From CAWGCE01 sp964480915 (GTDB lineage: Bacteria > Planctomycetota > Planctomycetia > Pirellulales > Pirellulaceae): a stretch of DNA of 38,219 bases. The notes below the pieces were generated by a model. It worked only from the letters and a program-made list of their open reading frames with translations. It ran no database searches and was not told the DNA's origin. Each line of letters starts with the position of its first letter. Position 1 is the stretch's first letter. Below, one piece after another: positions 25,125-33,523 of this stretch. Where the stretch lies: assembly GCA_964480915.1 (NCBI GenBank), contig CAYZRS010000051.1, positions 1 to 38,219 on the forward strand, read 5' to 3'. Position numbers and translations under genes: made by a program.

Positions 25125-27350
25125 ATGGCCAAATCTGAGTCACAGCGCAAGGCCGATCGAGATCGCAAGGAGATCGTTGAGGAACGACGCAACTCGGAAT
25201 TCCGACACGAGCATTTTATCAATCGCGAGCTCAGCTGGCTCGAATTTAATTCACGGGTCCTGGAGGAAGCGGTCGACAAGTCGACACCGCTGCTCGAGCG
25301 GCTCAAGTTCCTCACGATCTTCAGTTCGAACTTGGACGAGTTCTTCATGGTCCGCGTGGCCGGATTGCGAGAACAGGCGCTCCAGCATGGTGCTCCCCAA
25401 GACGTGAATGCTGACGGCATGCCACCGCTGAGGCAACTGCAACAAATCTGCAAACGGGTCGATGCCCAAGTCACAGAACAGTACAGCTGCTTGAACAAGA
25501 CGATTCTGCCTGCACTGGCGAAAGAAGGGATCGTCATCGCCGACTATGAGGATCTGGAAGATACGACGCACGTCGACAATTACTTCGAGCGAGTCCTGTT
25601 CCCGGTCATCACGCCGATGGCGATCGATCCGGCTCATCCACAGCCCCGCTATCACAACCGGGCGATCTATCTGATGGCCCAGTTGCGCCGTCGAAAAGTG
25701 CTGGGACCGAAACGACTGTTTGCAGTCGTCCAGTTACCGCAACTGATGCCTCGACTTGTGCCCACTGCGCCGCCAGGTGAAACCAACGGCAAAGGGCAGT
25801 CATTCATCTTGATGGAGAATCTGATCAAGGCCCACTTGCCGAAATTGCTGGGTGGTTTCCAGGTCGAGCAAACGGCCACGTTCCGTATCACACGCGATAG
25901 CGACGTCGACATCATCGAGCAAGAATCGGATGACATGCTCGTTCTGATCGAAGAGCGGCTGCGAGCCCAACGCCGCGCCGATGCTGTCCGTTTGGAAATC
26001 TCGGCCGAGGCGGACGAAGCGCTGGTGAACGAAATTCTCGAACAAGAAGAACTGCGAACCGAATCGAGCGGCCCCGCGAATTACACCGAACTCTACCGCA
26101 TCAACGGCCCACTCGACCTGACCGGCTTCACCGACCTCTTGAAACTGCCCGGCTACCCGAGGTTGCACGACCCGCCGTTCACGCCGCAGAATACGATGCG
26201 GACACAGCGGCCTGGCGAAAACTTCTTTGACGCAATCCGGCGACGTGACGTGCTGCTCCACCACCCGTTCGATTCGTTCGAGCCGGTGGTCGAATTCGTT
26301 CGGCAGGCGGCCCATGACCCAAATGTGCTGGCGATCAAGCAGACACTCTACCGTACTAGCGGTGACTCACCGATCGTCAAAGCGCTGATTGAAGCGGCCG
26401 AAAACGGGAAGCACGTGACCGCCATCGTCGAGTTGAAAGCTCGCTTTGACGAAGCGGCCAACGTGAACTGGGCACGGCAAATGGAAAGCTTCGGCGTCCA
26501 CGTCGTCTACGGCTTCTTGGATTTGAAAACACACTGCAAGATGTCGCTCGTGGTGCGCAGAGAAAATGACAGTGTCAGTCGGTATGTCCACATGTCGACC
26601 GGTAACTACAATCCGACGACCGCCAAGTATTACACCGACTTGGGCCTGTTCACGGCAAACGAAGATATCGCAACCGATGTCAGCGCCCTGTTCAATCTGC
26701 TGACCGGCTACTCGCAAGGTCACAAGTGGCGGAAGCTGTCGATTGCACCCGAAAATTTGCAGTCAGACATCATCCGTTTGATTGATGACCAAGCAGAACG
26801 TGCCAGGAAGGGCAAGCCGGCCCGGATCTTTGCAAAGCTCAATTCGCTGGTCGATCCGCTGACGATCGAAGCACTTTATCGAGCCAGCCAAGCGGGAGTC
26901 GATACGGAATTGGTCATCCGCGGCATTTGCTGCCTGCGACCCGGCGTCAAAGGCATTTCCAAAAACATTCGCGTGTACAGCATCGTCGATCGATTCCTCG
27001 AACATAGCCGCCTGTTTGTGTTTGGCCCCGACAGTAACGCGAAGATCCTGCTCTCCAGTGCTGATTGGATGCCGCGAAATTTCTATCGCCGCGTCGAATT
27101 GATGTTCCCCGTTGAATCGCCCGCCCTCCGCAAGCGGATCCTGAACGAAATCATACCGGCCTATTCGGCCGACAACGTCAAATCTCGAGAACTGCAGGCC
27201 GATGGTACTTACCGTCGGATCAAACCGAAGGACTCTCAACCGACCTATCGTTGCCAGGAAGAACTTCTGGCCGAGTCGGCTCAGTTCCAACTACAAACTT
27301 GGGGCGAGGAAGATAGAATCAATCGCAGACGAAAACGGAAAAAGCAATGA
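25125..27350 (+). CDS. ppk1: Polyphosphate kinase 1 (741 aa)
   Basis: Ppk1 reversibly polymerises the gamma-phosphate of ATP into polyphosphate. The N-terminal domain shows HFINRELSWLEFNSRVLEEA and IFSSNLDEFFMVRVAGLREQ. The middle shows DVLLHHPFDSFEPVVEFV and AIKQTLYRTSGDSPIVKALI. The catalytic HxK-type region is RYVHMSTGNYNPTTAKYYTD, with the phosphorylated-His candidate His489. The C-terminal part shows YRASQAGVDTELVIRGICCL and SSADWMPRNFYRRVELMFPV. Length is normal for the family and all key blocks are present. The start is ATG 25125, within AACATGGCC. It is divergent from ppx, the gene for the opposing activity, and is followed 12 bases later by a SixA-like phosphatase gene, so these two form an operon. 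Confidence 0.97.
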   Translation: MAKSESQRKADRDRKEIVEERRNSEFRHEHFINRELSWLEFNSRVLEEAVDKSTPLLERLKFLTIFSSNLDEFFMVRVAGLREQALQHGAPQDVNADGMPPLRQLQQICKRVDAQVTEQYSCLNKTILPALAKEGIVIADYEDLEDTTHVDNYFERVLFPVITPMAIDPAHPQPRYHNRAIYLMAQLRRRKVLGPKRLFAVVQLPQLMPRLVPTAPPGETNGKGQSFILMENLIKAHLPKLLGGFQVEQTATFRITRDSDVDIIEQESDDMLVLIEERLRAQRRADAVRLEISAEADEALVNEILEQEELRTESSGPANYTELYRINGPLDLTGFTDLLKLPGYPRLHDPPFTPQNTMRTQRPGENFFDAIRRRDVLLHHPFDSFEPVVEFVRQAAHDPNVLAIKQTLYRTSGDSPIVKALIEAAENGKHVTAIVELKARFDEAANVNWARQMESFGVHVVYGFLDLKTHCKMSLVVRRENDSVSRYVHMSTGNYNPTTAKYYTDLGLFTANEDIATDVSALFNLLTGYSQGHKWRKLSIAPENLQSDIIRLIDDQAERARKGKPARIFAKLNSLVDPLTIEALYRASQAGVDTELVIRGICCLRPGVKGISKNIRVYSIVDRFLEHSRLFVFGPDSNAKILLSSADWMPRNFYRRVELMFPVESPALRKRILNEIIPAYSADNVKSRELQADGTYRRIKPKDSQPTYRCQEELLAESAQFQLQTWGEEDRINRRRKRKKQ

Positions 27351-27362
27351 GGCACGCTCCGG

Positions 27363-27857
27363 ATGCAACGACGATTGATTGTCATGAGACACGCCAAGAG
27401 CGATTGGAATACGTCGGCTCAGTCTGATCACGAACGACCACTCAACGGGCGGGGCCGGCGAGATGCGCCCCGCATTGCGGCCCGACTCGTGGAACTCGGC
27501 TGGCAACCCGAGGAAGTCGTTAGCAGCGATTCGACTCGGACAACAGAAACGTTCGAGCTGATGGCCAATCACTTCTCGGACGATCTCACCGTCCGGTTTT
27601 TGGGTTCGCTCTATCATGCCGGGCCGGCCGAACTGGCCGCCGCGCTGCAAACCATTCCCGATTCGGTGACCACCGTGATGGCCATCGGTCACAATCCTGG
27701 CTGGAGTTCGGTCGTCCACTGGCTGACCGAAGAGAGCGTCGGACTCACCACGGCGAACGCAGCACTCTGTCATGTCGAGGCGGACAACTGGCAGGAGGCG
27801 GTGCACCTGGCCAGCACCTGGCAACTGGAAGAAGTGTTGCGACCGCGAGATCTTTGA
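27363..27857 (+). CDS. SixA-like histidine phosphatase family protein (164 aa)
   Basis: This is a short histidine-phosphatase (phosphoglycerate-mutase-like) protein. The catalytic motif is RLIVMRHAKSDW, with Arg9-His10 followed by Ala instead of Gly, as in SixA-like proteins. SDSTRTTETFELM supplies the second Arg, and the second catalytic His lies in VMAIGHNPGWSSVVHWL. It probably removes phosphate from phosphohistidine or a small phospho-substrate; the substrate is not determined by sequence. ATG 27363 lies 12 bases after the ppk1 stop, so it is co-transcribed with ppk1. Since Ppk1 itself works through a phosphohistidine, a functional connection is conceivable but is inference. Confidence 0.88.
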   Translation: MQRRLIVMRHAKSDWNTSAQSDHERPLNGRGRRDAPRIAARLVELGWQPEEVVSSDSTRTTETFELMANHFSDDLTVRFLGSLYHAGPAELAAALQTIPDSVTTVMAIGHNPGWSSVVHWLTEESVGLTTANAALCHVEADNWQEAVHLASTWQLEEVLRPRDL

Positions 27858-27867
27858 TCGCACCGAA

Positions 27868-27919
27868 CCGCACGGCATCGCACTACATCACACCATGGGC
27901 CAGTCGGCTGCCCGTGCGG
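27868..27919. repeat. Inverted repeat between convergent genes
   Basis: CCGCACGG (27868-27875) and CCGTGCGG (27912-27919) form a perfect 8-base inverted repeat with a 36-base loop. It lies between the convergent SixA-like gene and the small membrane-protein gene. It may help terminate both transcripts, but there is no T-run. Confidence 0.25.
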
Positions 27920-27974
27920 AACCTGGTGGAACTCGATACCGAGAATCGAGGTAGGGACAGTGGCAGGATCGCTC

Positions 27975-28193
27975 TTAGCCTTCTTCCGCTTTGACTTTGC
28001 TGCTCCGTTTTCCGTTGCGGCAGATGACGAACAGGGCCAAGCCGATCGACAAGATGACCATCGCGTAGGGAAGCACCCAAGAATCCTTCGGCCCCTCATC
28101 TTCGCCGATCTGTGCCCACAGGACGGTCGTCTGACCGAGCATCAATGCCAGCAACCAACAGCCGGTCCTTACGATCTGACGGAATGAATTCAT
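27975..28193 (-). CDS. Small exported single-span membrane protein, function unknown (72 aa)
   Basis: The protein begins MNSFRQIVRTGCWLLALML, a signal-peptide-like leader ending near VLWAQ. A short acidic stretch follows (GEDEGPKDSW), then one membrane helix (VLPYAMVILSIGLALFVI) and a basic cytoplasmic tail (CRNGKRSSKVKAEEG). I use ATG 28193, because the in-frame extension to 28310 is Arg/Gly-rich and would bury the signal peptide. No family is recognised. It is 164 bases downstream of hisS on the same strand. Confidence 0.6.
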   Translation of the reverse strand: MNSFRQIVRTGCWLLALMLGQTTVLWAQIGEDEGPKDSWVLPYAMVILSIGLALFVICRNGKRSSKVKAEEG

Positions 28194-28357
28194 GGTCTTT
28201 TCTTTGCTCGACTTTCCTGTGCTCGATCCGCCAACGGTGGCGTGAGTTCTTCCTCGATCCACTTTAACTCGGCCGCGGCGACTCGACAACAATTGCGTTC
28301 CGCCGGCCACCTTGGCACCGGCGGCACCGGTCGCCCGATGATCGATCGCTGACGGCT

Positions 28358-29680
28358 CTAATTCAAAATCGCTCGTACCGCAGCGACTATCTCATCCGCC
28401 GACAACGCGACTTCTTGGCTGGTTCGCGCTTCAAGGTCCTTCACTTGGCACGTTCCACCCTGGAATTCGTTCTCACCCGCGATCAGCGCCACGCGGAAGC
28501 CATGATCGGAAGCGTACTTCAATTGCTGTCCCAATTTCTTCGGTTCGAGGTAGAGCTCGACGCCCAAACCGGCACCGCGCAGCTCAGCCGCCAAGCCCAG
28601 GTAATCGTGCAGCCGATCTTTTTCGAAGTAGGCGATCAGGACGTCGGCCGTCGTCTTCGCTGGCTCGATGAGGTTCAGTTCCTCCATGGCCGCCAGAAGC
28701 CGATCGAGCCCCAACGAAGCACCGATGCCGGGCAGCTCGCGCTTCGAGTATTTTTCCGCCAGGTTGTCGTAACGGCCACCGGAACAAACGCTGCCAATCG
28801 ATGGCAGCTGGTTCAATGTCGTCTCGATGACCGTGCCGGTGTAGTAGTCCAAGCCACGTGCAATCGAAACGTCAATCACCAGGCGTTCACCATTCACTCC
28901 GGCAGCCGCCGCCCCGGCACAGACTTCCCGTAATTCGGCAACTCCCTGCAAACCGGTCTCGTTGCCGGCGAGCAGCGATTCCAGCTGAGTGATCACTTCC
29001 TCGTTGGTTCCCTGGATCGCCGCCAGCTTGAGCACCTCGTCGGCTTGAGCGTCGCTGAGCCCGGCCGTCGCTGCCAGCTCTTTGCGAACTCCTGCGGGGC
29101 CGATCTTCGCCAACTTGTCGAGAGAACGCAGTACGAACGTCGACTGTTCGGCCAGATCGACTTTCTCCAAGAGCCCGTTGAGCACCTTGCGATTGTTGAG
29201 CGTGATCGTGAAATCAGAAATACCGATGGCCGTGAAAAGGTCATTGACGACCAACACCATTTCGATATCGGCGCCGATCGCTTTGGTACCGATCGTATCG
29301 AAGTCACATTGCATGAACTCACGATAGCGACCTTTCTGCGGTCGTTCGCCACGCCAAACGGAAGCGATGTGGTAGCGTTTGAAAGGTGTCCCCAGTTCGT
29401 TGATGTGCTGCGCGGCGTACCGTGCGAGCGGTACCGTCAGATCGAATCGCATACCGACGCTTCGACCACCCTGATCTTCGAAGCGATAGATTTGCCGGTC
29501 GGTTTCATCACTACCTTTGCCGGTCAGCACTTCGAGGTATTCCAGGGCCGGCGTATCGATGGGACAGAAGCCGTACGATCGATAGACGCGTCGCGCGGTC
29601 TCGATCAATTTTTCTCGAGGAATCATGGCCGAGGGCAAGAAGTCTCGAAAGCCTTGCAGCGTGCGCGGTTGAATCGTCAT
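28358..29680 (-). CDS. hisS: Histidyl-tRNA synthetase (440 aa)
   Basis: HisS is a class II aminoacyl-tRNA synthetase that charges tRNA-His. Visible motifs: TLQGFRDFLPSAM with motif 1, motif 2 VWRGERPQKGRYREFMQCD, the histidine-specific block ARGLDYYTGTVIE, motif 3 GIGASLGLDRLL, and the C-terminal anticodon-binding domain (DVLIAYFEKDRLHDYL; FRVALIAGENEFQGG). Length is normal. ATG 29680 starts MTIQPRTLQGF, as expected for the family. A helical insertion of about 60 residues between motif 2 and the His-specific block (LAKIGPAGVRKELAATAGLS) matches the insertion seen in one branch of HisS enzymes. It is likely its own transcription unit. Confidence 0.97.
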   Translation of the reverse strand: MTIQPRTLQGFRDFLPSAMIPREKLIETARRVYRSYGFCPIDTPALEYLEVLTGKGSDETDRQIYRFEDQGGRSVGMRFDLTVPLARYAAQHINELGTPFKRYHIASVWRGERPQKGRYREFMQCDFDTIGTKAIGADIEMVLVVNDLFTAIGISDFTITLNNRKVLNGLLEKVDLAEQSTFVLRSLDKLAKIGPAGVRKELAATAGLSDAQADEVLKLAAIQGTNEEVITQLESLLAGNETGLQGVAELREVCAGAAAAGVNGERLVIDVSIARGLDYYTGTVIETTLNQLPSIGSVCSGGRYDNLAEKYSKRELPGIGASLGLDRLLAAMEELNLIEPAKTTADVLIAYFEKDRLHDYLGLAAELRGAGLGVELYLEPKKLGQQLKYASDHGFRVALIAGENEFQGGTCQVKDLEARTSQEVALSADEIVAAVRAILN

Positions 29681-29755
29681 GCGGTTCGCTAAGAAATCGG
29701 TCGCGGTTTTGCGGCCCAGTGGCAGCTTGGAAGGTTTGTTATATCACAGGACCAA

Positions 29756-30190
29756 TCAACCGATCACGGGGAGCAATTCCGGCTTGGGGCTTCTCAGCCC
29801 GGCACCCTTCTGAGGGAACACTGCTTCCATGTACTCGTAAATCTGTTCCGGTGTCTCGAAGTATTTGTCGTAAGTCCACTCATCCTCGTACTCGCATTCC
29901 TTCGTCGAGTAATCGCGGCAGATCTGCGGGCGTGTGTCGTAGATGCCACACCGGTGATCGTCCTGCAAATGGCGACAGACCGTGTGGACCAGCAAGTACC
30001 ACGTCTCCTCCTCCACAAAGACGGTCGCCCGCTCGTGCAGCAGATACCAACGGATGTATTCCAATTCTTCTCTCGAATCGGGCGTGTCGATAGGCAACGC
30101 AAAATAGCGACAGCATTTGGCCGTGCAGTGATCACACAGATTGGCGTCTGCTGGCAAGTCTTCGCGGCGAGGTTTGGTAACTTCGATCAT
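29756..30190 (-). CDS. YkgJ-family cysteine-cluster protein (144 aa)
   Basis: This is a YkgJ-type putative zinc/iron-chelating protein. The family cysteines are CDHCTAKCCRYFALP near residue 19-33, and CRHLQDDHRCGIYDTRPQIC followed by RDYSTKEC. The length is typical. I use ATG 30190 (MIEVTKPRRE). A longer frame to 30370 would add a basic, low-quality N-terminus and overlap the purU promoter region. The function of the family is not established; metal binding is inferred from the cysteine pattern. It is divergent from purU (224-base gap). Confidence 0.85.
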   Translation of the reverse strand: MIEVTKPRREDLPADANLCDHCTAKCCRYFALPIDTPDSREELEYIRWYLLHERATVFVEEETWYLLVHTVCRHLQDDHRCGIYDTRPQICRDYSTKECEYEDEWTYDKYFETPEQIYEYMEAVFPQKGAGLRSPKPELLPVIG

Positions 30191-30414
30191 GACGATGCGT
30201 GGTAACCGTGAATTGTGGCGGGTCCGAATTCTTGATCGGTTACGGTAGCACAGCCGAGTCGCCCTCGCCAGCAATTTCTGGCACCTTTCGACTTGGCACT
30301 CCGTCCAGACTTCTCTAATCTTTCGCTGGGAGTGTTCCTCCAGCATTGCTATCAAGACAGACTCGCACAACGCTCCGACGTTCGCGACTCCACCTTTTTC
30401 CTGAGCTCATATTC

Positions 30415-31275
30415 ATGCAAATCGTGATCACCGCGGTCGGGCCTGACAACGTCGGCTTGGCCGATCCCATCATTCACTATGTGACCGAACAAGGCGCTAA
30501 CATCGCCGAAATCCAAATGTACGATCACGACGAAGAGGCAATCTTTGCCATGCTTTGTCGATTGACCGTCGACGGACTAGCGATCACCGATCTGCGCAAT
30601 GCCATGAACGACATTGCGAAAGGGACCGGCTTGTCGATTCGAGTTTGGTCACCCGACGAACACAAGAAACCCCGCCTGGCGATTTGCGTCACCTATCGAC
30701 CCGAACCGGCGCTGGCGCTACTGCGTGCCATTCGTGACGGACAAATCCAAGCCGAAGCGGCCGTCATGATCGGCAACCGGAAGGCATGTCGCGGCATCGC
30801 CGAACAGTTTGGCGTCCAATGGGAAATGATCGGTGACGACAAAGGCAAGGCCGACGAAGACGAAATGGTTCGACTGCTTGATGAACATGAAGTCGATTAC
30901 GTGGCGCTGGCGCGGTACATGCGAGTCTTACCGGCCAGCACTTGCTGGCGGTTCGCCGGCGGGCGGATCATCAACCTGCACCACGGCCTGCTGCCCGGCT
31001 TTCCCGGCATACGCCCCTACCACGACGCCTACGAGAATCGGATGCTGACGTTCGGCGCCACCTGCCATTTCATCGTTCCCGAACTAGACGCCGGCAATCA
31101 GATCATTCAACAAACCACCTTCAACGTGCCACCAGGCACACCGCTGGAAGAAGTCGTCCGCTTAGGCCAGGAAGACAACGAGCCCCGTTGTTTGGTGGAA
31201 GGAGTCCGCCGTGTGGTCAACCAAGAAGTGAGACTCCACTTCCATCGTGTGATCGCATCGAAACCGGCATCATGA
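30415..31275 (+). CDS. purU: Formyltetrahydrofolate deformylase (286 aa)
   Basis: PurU hydrolyses 10-formyl-tetrahydrofolate to formate and tetrahydrofolate. An N-terminal ACT domain (MQIVITAVGPDNVGLADPI) is followed by a formyl-transferase-like hydrolase domain. Catalytic elements: INLHHGLLPGFPG (Asn and His of the active site), GATCHFIVPELDAGNQIIQQ (Asp), and YMRVLP. ATG 30415 fits the family N-terminus and length; a frame extending back to 30346 adds a basic stretch unlike the family. The TGA overlaps the ATG of the next gene as ATGA, so the two are translationally coupled. Confidence 0.94.
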   Translation: MQIVITAVGPDNVGLADPIIHYVTEQGANIAEIQMYDHDEEAIFAMLCRLTVDGLAITDLRNAMNDIAKGTGLSIRVWSPDEHKKPRLAICVTYRPEPALALLRAIRDGQIQAEAAVMIGNRKACRGIAEQFGVQWEMIGDDKGKADEDEMVRLLDEHEVDYVALARYMRVLPASTCWRFAGGRIINLHHGLLPGFPGIRPYHDAYENRMLTFGATCHFIVPELDAGNQIIQQTTFNVPPGTPLEEVVRLGQEDNEPRCLVEGVRRVVNQEVRLHFHRVIASKPAS

Positions 31276-32099
31276 CCGACCAGCGAGACGACCTGCCTGT
31301 CGCCGCCGTCCAGTTGAATTCGACGGACGACAAAGTGGCCAACCTTGCAGCGGCTGAGACCGCCATCCGCGCCGCGGCTGACGCCGGCGCTCAATTGGTC
31401 GTCTTGCCAGAACTGTTCACTTGCCTAGCCGACTTTCCCACGATCCTCGCGCAGGCAGAACCGATCCCCGGCCCAACGACGGATCGAATGAGTCGCCTCG
31501 CGGCCGAACTGGGGATTCATCTCTGCGCCGGCAGCATCTGCGAAACGTCTGACCAAGCGGGACGCGGCTACAACACAGCCACCCTCTTCGACGACACAGG
31601 CCAACTGCTTGCCAAGTATCGCAAAATGCACCTGTTCCAAATCGATCATTCCGACCAGCTCCGCTTGAGCGAACCCGACTTCATGCTGCCCGGTGATCAG
31701 ACCGTCGTCGTCCGTACGAAGCTGGGACGACTGGGGCTGGCCACCTGCTATGACCTCCGATTCCCCGAGCTGTTTCGGGCGCTGCTCGATCAACAGGTGG
31801 AAATCGTCCTTTTCCCATCCGCCTTCACTTACTTCACCGGCGCCGCTCACTGGCAAACGTTAATTCGCGCTCGGGCGATTGAAAATCAATGCTTCTTCGT
31901 CGCCGCCAACCAAGTCGGCTATCACAACGCAACACTTCGCAGCTTTGGACATTCGCTGATTGTCGATGGCTGGGGCAATGAATTGGCCGTCGCCGATGAA
32001 TCCCATCCGGCCACCATTCATGCGTCGTTAGAATGGAATGCATTTGAAACTTTTCGCAGACGGATCCCCGCAACCCACAATCGCAGATTGCATCCCTAA
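31272..32099 (+). CDS. Carbon-nitrogen hydrolase, nitrilase superfamily (Nit1/Nit2-like) (275 aa)
   Basis: The Glu-Lys-Cys triad of the nitrilase fold is visible: Glu in LVVLPELFTC, Lys in AKYRKMHLFQID, and Cys in LGLATCYDLRFPELFRAL. Length and the DxRFPE block place it near the Nit1/Nit2 branch (omega-amidase or deaminated-glutathione amidase), which act on small amides. The start is ATG 31272, inside the ATGA overlap with purU. The same frame is open back to 30942, but that part is purU in another frame. It is probably co-expressed with purU. The exact substrate is inference. Confidence 0.9.
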   Translation: MTDQRDDLPVAAVQLNSTDDKVANLAAAETAIRAAADAGAQLVVLPELFTCLADFPTILAQAEPIPGPTTDRMSRLAAELGIHLCAGSICETSDQAGRGYNTATLFDDTGQLLAKYRKMHLFQIDHSDQLRLSEPDFMLPGDQTVVVRTKLGRLGLATCYDLRFPELFRALLDQQVEIVLFPSAFTYFTGAAHWQTLIRARAIENQCFFVAANQVGYHNATLRSFGHSLIVDGWGNELAVADESHPATIHASLEWNAFETFRRRIPATHNRRLHP

Positions 32100-32632
32100 C
32101 AAACGACGCACTCGACACCGAGACGAACACCGAACGAGGCGCGGAGCACGCTTGCGAGCTGTCGACGAACAAATATTTCAGGAGATGTCAATCCTCTGAA
32201 CTCCCACCACTGTGAAAAAACTTTTTTCGTAGTGGTTGGTTGACAACAGCTTCCACGTGAAGAGAATGTGAAGCAATCGGAACGGATGACGTTACTAATT
32301 TCACTGCCAACATGTTCGCAAACGCAGTAAGCGTTCGAAATATGGCGGGTTTTGAATAACAACTTGGCTCTGCTAAATGGCGCAACTTTTTGGCGCCGGC
32401 CGACGTTGTAGTAACTCACTGTTCCCGGACGAATCATGGGGGCGGCGAGAGGGAGCGACTGTCGGCACCAGCAATGGTGCGAGCTCGGATGTTCCCCCCG
32501 ATTTTTTCTACTCTGAATAAATCTTCTCAGTATGACGGCGAACAAACGAGTGTCCTGCGCTAAGGACAGCGCAATCCACTCGTTCGCAGTCGCAGTCTGG
32601 CTTCAAGAGACTTGGCAGCCAATAATTTGTGC
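32100..32632 (+). other. 533-base intergenic region rich in hairpins, upstream of folK
   Basis: I find no credible protein gene here. The region is A/T-richer than its neighbours and holds several inverted repeats: 32207-32235 (terminator-like), 32379-32397 (GGCGC/GCGCC), 32465-32480 (GCACCA-GCAA-TGGTGC, a perfect stem with a GNRA loop) and 32545-32584 (two nested stems). GGGGG near 32431 can pair with CCCCC near 32493, after which a T-run follows. It may encode a small RNA or a structured 5' leader for folK-panC; it matches no RNA family that I recognise. Confidence 0.4.
32207..32235 (+). terminator. Terminator-like hairpin after the purU-nitrilase operon
   Basis: CCACT-GT-GAAAAAA, a central C, then TTTTTTC-GT-AGTGG: the two arms pair over nearly their whole length with two G-U pairs. 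It starts 108 bases after the nitrilase stop. The A-run and T-run flank the centre, so it could work in either direction. Confidence 0.5.
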
Positions 32633-33523
32633 ATGAAAACCTGCCTCATCGGTATCGGCTCCAATCTGGGAGATCGTCAGCGCAACGTCGAAGCGGCTGT
32701 TGAGCGAATCTTAGCGCACCCCCAGTTGGAACTACGGAAACAAAGCGGCTGGCTGAGCAGTGCACCAGTAGGAGGTCCTGATGATCAGGGCGAATTTCTC
32801 AACGGAGCCTTGGCGGTAAAGTCGACACTCCGACCGCTCGATCTACTGGACCACCTGTTGCGCACCGAACGCGACATGGGACGAGTTCGGGAACAGCGCT
32901 GGGCCCCCCGGAACATCGATCTCGATCTGCTGCTCGTCGACGGAGAATCTTTTTCCAACGATCGATTGACGATACCCCACCCTTGGATGACCATTCGACC
33001 ATTCGTGATCGATCCGGTCGCAGAGATCGCGCCACATTTAGAGCATCCGACGATTGGCTGGACCATGGAGCGACTGTCGGAACATCTGCACACGGCGCCG
33101 AATCGTATCTTGCTGATCAGTTCGTCAGAAAAATCATGCCGACTGAGCCTGCTCAGTGCACAGGACCACCTGCCACTTCATGTGACGCCGATCGAAGTCG
33201 GATTGACCATCGATTCGGTCGGTGTCGCATCGAGCAGCCGAAAGGAAACGTCGATCAACGCAGCACGACACCCCTCACAAGCGCCCGAGACGTGGGAAGT
33301 ACTGACGGTGATCGCGGAAGAGACTCGTGCGGGTGAATTGGCCAAAGTCCTCAGTTCGGCACCCGCTGTGAAACTGACTGTCTGCGTGACCGATGGTGAG
33401 ACGGAACCATGGATGGTCAAGACGGCCGAACGGTCAGGGAAGGGTCCGGTCCTGGCGTTGGATTGCAACAATGAAGCGCGGCTGCAACACGACGTGAAAG
33501 CTGCTTTGGAGGGAATGTCTTGA
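32633..33523 (+). CDS. folK: HPPK (FolK) with a C-terminal extension of unknown function (296 aa)
   Basis: The first 150 residues are 6-hydroxymethyl-7,8-dihydropterin pyrophosphokinase, a folate-pathway enzyme: KTCLIGIGSNLGDRQRNVEA, then RWAPRNIDLDLLLVDGESF and IPHPWMTIRPFVIDPVAEIAP. About 145 further residues follow, starting near TAPNRILLISSSEKSC and ending VKAALEGMS, which match no family that I recognise. Plain FolK is about 160-170 residues, so the protein is nearly twice as long. The start is ATG 32633 (residue 1 of KTCLIGIG); a TTG seven codons earlier is possible. The end overlaps the TTG start of panC. Confidence 0.9.
   Translation: MKTCLIGIGSNLGDRQRNVEAAVERILAHPQLELRKQSGWLSSAPVGGPDDQGEFLNGALAVKSTLRPLDLLDHLLRTERDMGRVREQRWAPRNIDLDLLLVDGESFSNDRLTIPHPWMTIRPFVIDPVAEIAPHLEHPTIGWTMERLSEHLHTAPNRILLISSSEKSCRLSLLSAQDHLPLHVTPIEVGLTIDSVGVASSSRKETSINAARHPSQAPETWEVLTVIAEETRAGELAKVLSSAPAVKLTVCVTDGETEPWMVKTAERSGKGPVLALDCNNEARLQHDVKAALEGMS
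33508..33513 (+). promoter_or_regulatory. Ribosome-binding site GGAGGG that fixes the TTG start of panC
   Basis: GGAGGG lies inside the 3' end of folK, 6 bases before the TTG at 33520. It supports this non-ATG start and coupled translation of panC. Confidence 0.7.

Noticed and set aside
30942..31271. A long N-terminal extension of the nitrilase-family gene
   Set aside because: It is purU read in another frame, Arg/Pro-rich, and the family N-terminus begins soon after ATG 31272.
32420..32510. Possible 4.5S signal-recognition RNA
   Set aside because: The length and GGGGG/CCCCC ends are suggestive, but the conserved GGUCAGG/GGAAGGAAGCAGCC core is absent.
32096..32545. A 149-residue minus-strand frame in the intergenic region
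   Set aside because: Composition is Arg/Ser/Cys-rich, there is no ribosome site or family resemblance, and the hairpins suggest RNA structure instead.
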